DNA from: an uncultured Nitrospinaceae bacterium
GTDB taxonomy: Bacteria; Nitrospinota; Nitrospinia; Nitrospinales; VA-1
Direction: 5' to 3'
Assembly: GCA_913043155.1 (NCBI GenBank)
Contig: CAJWLY010000040.1
Coordinates: 1 to 10,172 of the forward strand
DNA length: 10,172 nt
Part shown: positions 6,196-10,172 of the stretch, piece by piece
Numbering within the stretch: the first letter of the stretch is position 1
Layout: each line of letters starts with the position of its first letter
Notes under the pieces: generated by a model
The model's input: the letters and a program-made list of their open reading frames with translations, nothing else
Database searches by the model: none
Told to the model about the DNA's origin: nothing
Position numbers and translations under genes: made by a program

Positions 6196-7720
6196 GATTG
6201 TTTCCTTCGAATTTAATAGGTTGAATGGGTGGGTTGGGTATACGAATGTCCATGGCCGTCATGACCGCGTGATCCCAGCGCTCGTTTTCGACGTCCTCCA
6301 GGTTCCATGGAGAAATGCGTTGCAGCGTGTACCAGATGCTGCCGGGCTGCTGCATCCAGTGCCATACGGCTTCCGAAACATTGCCGGCGGTATGCCCCTC
6401 ACTCGAGATGAAGCTGACCGCAACCCGGTAACGGGCACCGTCGGGTGCTGTCGCCTTGTAGATCGCGGTGGGCAGGGGGTGATGGTTGACACCTTTATAT
6501 TGAACATCGAACCCCAGCCCTCTCAAACATTCGTCGGGAGAATGAAGGTGGCGGAGTGGGGCCGAGGTTTTAACAATTAGAAGACCATGCTCCCCGTAGA
6601 TCGCCTTGGCGGCTGCCCCGCCGTATTGTGTGAAATAAGCCTTCTCTTTTGGAAGCAGGGGGACGGGAGTCGCAACATTCCCGTGAATCCATGAGGGAAG
6701 TTCGACCTTGATGTTTGGTTTAGCTATATCGATTGGTTTTCTTGGCAGGCTGATAATTGCAGCGGCAAGGACCAGGAACCCGCAGGCCTGCCACAGGGGG
6801 TTGAGCCGTAATAAGGGTTTGCCTTCCAGTCCTTCTCTTTTCTTGTTGGATTTCTCCGGGGGCCGTTGCCGTTTGTAAACCAGCGAGGCCCAGTAGATAA
6901 CGGGCAGGCACCCTATGGCGAGGAAAGTCAGGCCCAGCAAGTCATGCCACGGCGCCGCCATGACATCAATGCCCCCGAAGAACCCGGGATACGCAATTCC
7001 CGTCGCAATAACGATGATTCTCAGTACGTTGACCAGGATGCCTGACAGGAAGGTGAGGCCGAGTCCGAGAATACCTTTTCTTATGCCGGGACGGCACACG
7101 GTCATGCACGCGGCATAAAAAAGAAGAACCAAAAGAAGCGCCCTTGCTCCTGAACATGGCAAGTCGACCAATACGTCCTGGTGATTGATCAGGATACGGA
7201 CTCCATTACAACGGACGTTATCAAAGATGCTGTCCAGAATGGTGCAGGCGCCATCTGCAGAAACGGATTGCAGGCCGTAGCCCATGGTTCGCTGGATGAT
7301 ACGCTCCAAGGGAAGGGAAAAAGCGAAACATGTAGCCAACCAGCCCGGAGAGATGGGTCTTTTTCTAAATCCAAGTGCAGCGAGATGTCCAATAGCGTAG
7401 ACATCAAGAACGAGTGTTATGGCGCCCACGACGTTGATGGCAAGAACCTGTCCAACCAGCCGGGTGAGGGCGGAAACGGCGAGGAGGAACAAGGGCAGTC
7501 TCAAGTTGACCGTATGGGCCGTGCGTTCGCTGGTTACACTCCACAGGAAGAGACCGGCACAGACACAGAACACGATGAAGCCGCTGGAGTCGTAGGAAGG
7601 ATCACGCCATGTCTGGACCAGCCAGAGAACGGGATCGATCGCCAGGACCACAGCGGCCGCACCGAAGATCAACTTGGAAAGAAAAAATTTATCTTTGAAA
7701 TGAATCGGGATGCTGTTCAT
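6188..7720 (-). CDS. Exosortase with fused EpsI-like C-terminal domain
   Basis: The predicted protein is 510 aa. Residues ~12-285 form the multi-pass membrane exosortase core with the proposed catalytic triad: Cys189 in LPC-S-G-A-R, Arg234 in NVLRI and His259 in PWHDLLGL. Exosortases cleave PEP-CTERM proteins at the membrane, by analogy to sortases. After a basic linker (282-300) and another membrane helix (~311-325), a periplasmic domain at ~340-495 contains H-S-P-D-E-C-L-x-G-L-G at 393-403. This resembles the EpsI/DUF3485 domain often encoded beside or fused to exosortases. The start ATG directly abuts the stop of the microprotein gene (TAAATG), with a weak GGA upstream. The 3' end overlaps the VIT-VWA target, so enzyme and substrate are co-translated. 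I recall an exosortase T class linked to VIT-domain targets, but cannot confirm membership, so no symbol is given. Confidence 0.92.
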   Translation of the reverse strand: MNSIPIHFKDKFFLSKLIFGAAAVVLAIDPVLWLVQTWRDPSYDSSGFIVFCVCAGLFLWSVTSERTAHTVNLRLPLFLLAVSALTRLVGQVLAINVVGAITLVLDVYAIGHLAALGFRKRPISPGWLATCFAFSLPLERIIQRTMGYGLQSVSADGACTILDSIFDNVRCNGVRILINHQDVLVDLPCSGARALLLVLLFYAACMTVCRPGIRKGILGLGLTFLSGILVNVLRIIVIATGIAYPGFFGGIDVMAAPWHDLLGLTFLAIGCLPVIYWASLVYKRQRPPEKSNKKREGLEGKPLLRLNPLWQACGFLVLAAAIISLPRKPIDIAKPNIKVELPSWIHGNVATPVPLLPKEKAYFTQYGGAAAKAIYGEHGLLIVKTSAPLRHLHSPDECLRGLGFDVQYKGVNHHPLPTAIYKATAPDGARYRVAVSFISSEGHTAGNVSEAVWHWMQQPGSIWYTLQRISPWNLEDVENERWDHAVMTAMDIRIPNPPIQPIKFEGNNHD

Positions 7721-7789
7721 TTACATCCACAGCATCATGAAAAAAAGATTCCATGCCATCAGGAAAAGAACACCTGTCAGAATTTCCAT
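7721..7789 (-). CDS. Membrane microprotein upstream of the exosortase
   Basis: A 22-aa ORF starting MEILTGVLFLMAW and ending FFMMLWM. It is almost wholly hydrophobic with no Arg or Lys, so a single membrane helix is expected. GGAG lies 9 bases upstream of the ATG at 7789. An in-frame ATG at 7804 would add five residues (MENLT) and would directly follow the TAA of the 110-aa gene, just as this ORF's own TAA is directly followed by the exosortase ATG. These two TAA|ATG junctions leave no spare base between three genes, which argues for translational coupling. The peptide could be a small subunit or stabiliser of the exosortase, or a leader controlling its translation. No family is recognised. 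Confidence 0.65.
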   Translation of the reverse strand: MEILTGVLFLMAWNLFFMMLWM

Positions 7790-7804
7790 GGTTAAGTTCT
7801 CCAT

Positions 7805-8137
7805 TTACTCGGTCAGGCGATCGTGCGACGGGGTTGGGTGACCGGCAGGTTCAAGGCTTTCCATTTCTTCGATCAAAGAAATGATCGCGGCAAGATCCCG
7901 TTCGACGCGCACAACGGAACGCTTCGTCTTTGCAATCAAGCTCAGTACCCACTTTCTGTAAATGGTGTCCCTGAGTCCCTTGGGCCATGAACCGGAAGGT
8001 TTGTCCTGCCAACTTGACGCGCCGTGCTCAATCGCCTCTCTACCGGAATCAAGGACATGTCGCCCCAGGGCATCCAGCATGTTTTTTGACTTCCCCGGAC
8101 TCGTATCGTGACCATTGCTTCTCATGTCAGGGTGCAT
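7805..8137 (-). CDS. 110-aa soluble protein, first gene of the exosortase operon
   Basis: Starts at the ATG at 8137, with an excellent AAAGGAG five bases upstream; a longer in-frame start at 8206 has no such site. The protein is hydrophilic with no signal peptide or membrane segment, so it is probably cytoplasmic. Residues ~19-40 and ~54-96 look helical, and the stretch KTKRSVVRVERDLAAIISLI could form an amphipathic helix or short coiled coil. The C-terminal ~12 residues are Pro/His-rich and likely disordered. I do not recognise a family. Its stop is followed at once by an ATG of the microprotein frame, tying it to the exosortase gene. It may be a cytoplasmic partner of the system, but that is inference from position only. 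Confidence 0.75.
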   Translation of the reverse strand: MHPDMRSNGHDTSPGKSKNMLDALGRHVLDSGREAIEHGASSWQDKPSGSWPKGLRDTIYRKWVLSLIAKTKRSVVRVERDLAAIISLIEEMESLEPAGHPTPSHDRLTE

Positions 8138-8245
8138 TGGATCTCCTTTGTTTTCGGTTGCCTCCTCTTGTCTTCCTGGAAAATAGATGGCTTGTGTCCC
8201 ATACAATTGGTTTCAGGAACTGCCTCCCCGCCAACCTGGAAACCC

Positions 8246-8273
8246 TCTTGTGAAATTTTCTGTTTACACAAGA
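8246..8273. repeat. Inverted repeat upstream of the 110-aa gene
   Basis: TCTTGTG / CACAAGA arms with a 14-base AT-rich spacer, in the non-coding gap 8138-8408 and about 110 bases upstream of the 110-aa gene. The same gap has a 12-bp direct repeat, TGCATTGGATCT, at 8133-8144 (over that gene's start) and 8364-8375. No convincing -35/-10 pair was found. The gap may hold the operon promoter and a regulator site; otherwise I see nothing in it. Confidence 0.3.
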
Positions 8274-8408
8274 CCGGGCTGGGACACCGAGTTTTTCCCC
8301 ACCTGCCATCATGGGCCTGGGGCAAAGGAGATTCCGCGATCCCCTTCAGTTCATGGGAAGGGTTGCATTGGATCTGTTTAATTTTTGTTGTTGCGTCAGC
8401 GATCGCTG

Positions 8409-8540
8409 TCAGTTCTTTTCGATTTCTTCTTCCGCTGGTTTACGGTTCTCTACAATGCGCTTGTAGATGACGAAAGCCGTAAAACCGAGAGCCACGGTAG
8501 AGATGAAAAAAACAAGAAACCACGGGTCTAGGTATTCCAC
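8409..8540 (-). CDS. 43-aa single-pass membrane protein (GTG start)
   Basis: The start is GTG at 8540, chosen because AAAGGGGG lies five bases upstream on the minus strand; a longer open frame to 8636 has no such site and a non-protein-like N-terminus. The product reads MEYLDPWFLVFFISTVAL, then more hydrophobic residues to about 28, then YKRIVENRK and an acidic tail, AEEEIEKN. This predicts one membrane helix with the C-terminus in the cytoplasm (positive-inside rule). It is not a PEP-CTERM protein, since there is no PEP motif. No family is recognised. It lies 271 bp upstream of the exosortase operon in the same direction. Confidence 0.65.
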   Translation of the reverse strand: MEYLDPWFLVFFISTVALGFTAFVIYKRIVENRKPAEEEIEKN

Positions 8541-8594
8541 GAAATCCCCCTTTCCATACTTTGTGGGTAAAAAGTTGATTCTTATGCACTTAGT

Positions 8595-8606
8595 TCGAGA
8601 TCTCGA
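8595..8606. promoter_or_regulatory. 12-bp perfect palindrome upstream of the 43-aa gene
   Basis: TCGAGATCTCGA is fully self-complementary and sits 55 bases upstream of the GTG start at 8540, in the non-coding stretch 8541-8768. It could be an operator. The stretch has no clear promoter pair: TTGTCC precedes the palindrome on the minus strand, but spacing to any -10 is poor. A purine-rich G-run lies at 8655-8695. Nothing else is evident there. Confidence 0.3.
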
Positions 8607-8768
8607 TAAGAGTTCCTGCCCGGGGACAACGACCAAATTTTTCCTGAAAAATGAAAGGGGGGAAGGGGGAAACGGCGTTTGGGGAGGAGTTTATATTTTG
8701 AGCGAGAGAAGTTTTTCCTCGAACAGGCCTTTATAGGATCAGCTGCGTGAAGAGTCAGGGTTGCCGGG

Positions 8769-9395
8769 TCAGGTTGTATTTAGCCAGGCGGCCGCCCCCA
8801 TCAATGCTAAGAAAAACAGTATCAGCCGTACACGTGCACCAACCATAGTCCGGGGACGAATGACTTGTTCCGTGTCGGTATTCAAGAAAAGCTTCGTAAT
8901 ATCCAGAAAATATGCGGGCAAAAAATAATAGAGAGATGCGTAGAACCAGTATGCGGCCAGGAAAGGATTAGGGAAGAACCAATAGCCCGACCCAGATGTC
9001 CAATAGGTCGACCCCCATAAAGAGCAGTACATGCCGGGTGAATAAATAATCGATATTTTAATAACACTCCATATTTTTGCTATCACTCTCCTCTGAAGCA
9101 ATTGTGATTCAGCAGCCCCCTTTGCTGCTGCAAAGCGAAGTTTTTTTATTTTTTTTGGGATACGTGTGATTGATATTAAGAATGGAAGCAACATTACCGA
9201 GCACAGAAATGTTACACCGACCTGCGCCCCACCAGAGGAAGGCCCGTCACCAGCGCAGATAAATGTAGACCAGTTGACACCACAGAGTAATAACCCGAAT
9301 ATAATTAACCGGTTTCGAGGCAATTCATAGGTGTCGACCACGTACCCATAAGGGTGTAGATTTTTAGATGAATTGTGAGGCAAGGAACCGGCCAA
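8769..9395 (-). CDS. Multi-pass membrane protein of unknown function
   Basis: The predicted protein is up to 208 aa with about five hydrophobic segments (near residues 29-47, 57-77, 108-126, 143-166 and 188-205). The loop at 79-105 is strongly basic (KKIKKLRF...QRR) and should face the cytoplasm. Aromatic-rich segments include YWTSGSGYWFFPNPF and FYASLYYFLPAYF. No family is recognised. The start is uncertain: only TTG at 9395 is available, without a ribosome-binding site, yet the frame upstream of it to the TAG at 9435 still reads like protein. The gene may therefore be 5'-truncated or frameshifted, or may use a rare start such as ATT. It is transcribed away from the Nfu-type gene, and its stop is 229 bp before the 43-aa gene. 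Confidence 0.6.
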   Translation of the reverse strand: MAGSLPHNSSKNLHPYGYVVDTYELPRNRLIIFGLLLCGVNWSTFICAGDGPSSGGAQVGVTFLCSVMLLPFLISITRIPKKIKKLRFAAAKGAAESQLLQRRVIAKIWSVIKISIIYSPGMYCSLWGSTYWTSGSGYWFFPNPFLAAYWFYASLYYFLPAYFLDITKLFLNTDTEQVIRPRTMVGARVRLILFFLALMGAAAWLNTT

Positions 9396-9466
9396 CGTTT
9401 TATCATCGATAAGGGAAATAAACCGGGTAGCAAGCTAATTAATAGGTTAGAGATTTCGAACCCGTG

Positions 9467-9496
9467 TGGATATATGAGGTTTGGAAAAGCTATACT
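9467..9496 (+). promoter_or_regulatory. Candidate promoter of the Nfu-type gene
   Basis: TATACT at 9491-9496 is a 5/6 match to the sigma-70 -10 box, with TGGATA at 9467-9472 (4/6 to -35) 18 bases upstream. It sits 36 bases before the ATG at 9532, a sensible leader length, in the gap between two divergent genes. Confidence 0.35.
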
Positions 9497-9531
9497 ATGA
9501 ACAGTTAACCAAAACGCCACGAGGTCGCATC

Positions 9532-9813
9532 ATGTCTATCAAAGTAACGGTTGATACCACTCCAAATGAGCATGCTTTAAAGTTCAACGTCTACAAAAAA
9601 ATCCTTGATTCCGGTTATAAAACTTTTAACAGCCCGGAAGACGCAAAAGATTTCCCGGTGGCCGCAAAAATTTTTGAAAACGCGGATGTGGTTAGCGTGT
9701 TTGTGATGGCGGAACCGGGAACGGCGTTCGTCACCGTTACGAAGAAACCGGAAGCGAGTTGGAGCGATTTGAAGGATAAAATTGTGGAAGATATTAAGGC
9801 TTCTGCAACCTGA
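9532..9813 (+). CDS. Stand-alone Nfu/NifU N-terminal domain protein
   Basis: The predicted protein is 93 aa from the ATG at 9532, with GAGGT six bases upstream; the longer in-frame ATG at 9499 or start at 9481 has no such site. It matches the Nfu_N domain: TPNEHALKFNV (10-20), ILDSGYKTFNSPEDA (24-38), F-P-V-A-A-K-I-F (41-48), the strand V-V-S-V-F-V-M (53-59), F-V-T-V-T-K-K (66-72), and W-x-x-L-K-x-x-I near the end. In full-length Nfu proteins this domain precedes a C-terminal NifU domain whose CxxC binds an Fe-S cluster. Here that domain is absent and the protein has no Cys at all, so it cannot ligate a cluster itself. It might help deliver clusters or bind clients. It is the only plus-strand gene in the window and is unlinked in orientation to the exosortase operon. 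Confidence 0.9.
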   Translation: MSIKVTVDTTPNEHALKFNVYKKILDSGYKTFNSPEDAKDFPVAAKIFENADVVSVFVMAEPGTAFVTVTKKPEASWSDLKDKIVEDIKASAT

Positions 9814-9830
9814 GATTCTTTTGACGTTAA

Positions 9831-9860
9831 ACCAGCATCACCTCTTCCTAATCGGCTGGT
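9831..9860 (+). repeat. Weak inverted repeat after the Nfu-type gene
   Basis: ACCAGC / GCTGGT arms, 18-base loop, starting 17 bases after the stop. No T-run follows, so it is a poor terminator. The remainder of 9814-10063 shows no convincing gene. Confidence 0.2.
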
Positions 9861-10040
9861 CCTCGATTCAGACCCGAGACGGTTCACCAATCATCAACCT
9901 CCAGACAGATCTTTACAACCTTCCTGTCCTTCCAATGAGATACCTGATTAATCTGAGGATCGATGGGGTTGTGACTGACAAGCTGAAATTGATATGGGGA
10001 ATTGCGTTGGATATGGGGGGAATTCTAGATTAGCGGGCAC

Positions 10041-10059
10041 AAAAATCACTTGGGAAGTG
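10041..10059 (-). terminator. Possible terminator of the 26-aa gene
   Basis: On the minus strand CACTT-CCC-AAGTG forms a short hairpin followed directly by ATTTTT, five bases past the stop of the 26-aa gene. An alternative wider pairing, GGCAC/GTGCC, encloses it. The stem is only 5 bp, so the call is tentative. Confidence 0.4.
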
Positions 10060-10063
10060 CCTT

Positions 10064-10144
10064 TTAAAACTCCAACATGGCATACAGTGTGACCCCGGCT
10101 GCAAATGCACCGAACATTATCCTGACCCAAAACCCGGCTCCCAT
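10064..10144 (-). CDS. 26-aa membrane microprotein
   Basis: ATG at 10144 is preceded by AAAGGAGGAAC, the strongest Shine-Dalgarno in the window. The product begins MGAGFWVRIMFGAFAAG and ends LYAMLEF. It has one Arg near the N-terminus and then a hydrophobic stretch rich in Ala, Gly and Phe, so one membrane helix is expected with the N-terminus inside. A possible terminator follows directly, so it may be a monocistronic unit whose promoter lies just outside the window. No family is recognised. The match of start signal, length and terminator makes a real gene more likely than chance. Confidence 0.6.
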   Translation of the reverse strand: MGAGFWVRIMFGAFAAGVTLYAMLEF

Positions 10145-10172
10145 GTTCCTCCTTTCCATATTTTTTGTTTAA

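Noticed and set aside
8122..8440. Minus-strand frame open for ~106 codons through the 8138-8408 gap
   Set aside because: Only a TTG or a late ATG as start, no Shine-Dalgarno, composition not protein-like, and it runs into the well-started 110-aa gene in another frame.
8108..8470. Long plus-strand open frame (120 codons) spanning the gap before the exosortase operon
   Set aside because: No ribosome-binding site, and both ends lie antisense to better-supported genes; its hydrophobic stretch near the end is the reverse of the 43-aa gene.
8409..8538. 43-aa protein as a second PEP-CTERM substrate
   Set aside because: It has a membrane helix and basic residues but lacks a PEP motif and any exported domain.
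9782..10033. Plus-strand frame overlapping the end of the Nfu-type gene and continuing to 10033
   Set aside because: The start lies inside the Nfu-type gene without a ribosome-binding site, and the product resembles nothing recognisable. It also does not encode a NifU CxxC domain.
9948..10130. 60-codon minus-strand frame with several Cys residues
   Set aside because: It is the shifted frame of the 26-aa gene; the strong Shine-Dalgarno at 10145-10155 serves the ATG at 10144, not this frame.

Overview
The window is densely packed. From about 9.4 kb leftwards nearly every gene is on the minus strand; the one clear plus-strand gene is a small Nfu/NifU N-terminal-domain protein at 9532-9813. Gene content (an exosortase, a PEP-CTERM sorting signal, an extensin-like peptidase-fold protein, Shine-Dalgarno start sites) points to a Gram-negative bacterium with an outer membrane. 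GC is intermediate and nothing fixes the lineage. Nitrospinota or a deep-branching proteobacterial-type lineage is only a guess.

The core is a minus-strand operon running from about 8137 to 2916. In order it encodes a 110-aa soluble protein of unknown function, a 22-27-aa membrane microprotein, an exosortase with a fused EpsI-like C-terminal domain, a VIT-VWA protein ending in a PEP-CTERM sorting signal, an extensin-like C-terminal-domain (peptidase M15-like fold) protein, and a small zinc-ribbon membrane protein. Spacing is 0-27 bp throughout, with two TAA|ATG junctions and one 8-bp overlap. The reading I favour is a dedicated exosortase system: one transpeptidase-like integral membrane protein processing one large adhesin-like VIT/VWA surface protein, with envelope helpers in the same transcript. 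It resembles the known marine proteobacterial sortase/VIT-VWA pairing, but with an exosortase in place of the sortase.

Downstream (2092-2754) lies a LexA/CI-like repressor (XRE helix-turn-helix plus S24 autopeptidase). Its AT-rich upstream region carries a consensus TATAAT on the minus strand inside an imperfect palindrome, so it is probably autoregulated. No other phage genes are visible. Next come an ARPP-1-family protein (809-1960) and a MORN-like 24-residue-repeat membrane protein (42-809), joined by a TGATG stop/start overlap. The ARPP-1 gene ends in a strange Arg-rich tail, while the +1 frame there reads like normal protein. That suggests a single-base slip at an A5 run. The MORN-like gene carries a nearly identical 144-bp tandem duplication.

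The right end (8138-10172) is sparse and holds mostly unrecognised small membrane proteins: a 43-aa GTG-start protein, a 208-aa multi-pass protein with a doubtful TTG start, and a 26-aa peptide with a very strong Shine-Dalgarno at 10064-10144. The gaps 8138-8408 and 8541-8768 show only small repeats and palindromes, and 9814-10063 shows a weak hairpin and a possible terminator.
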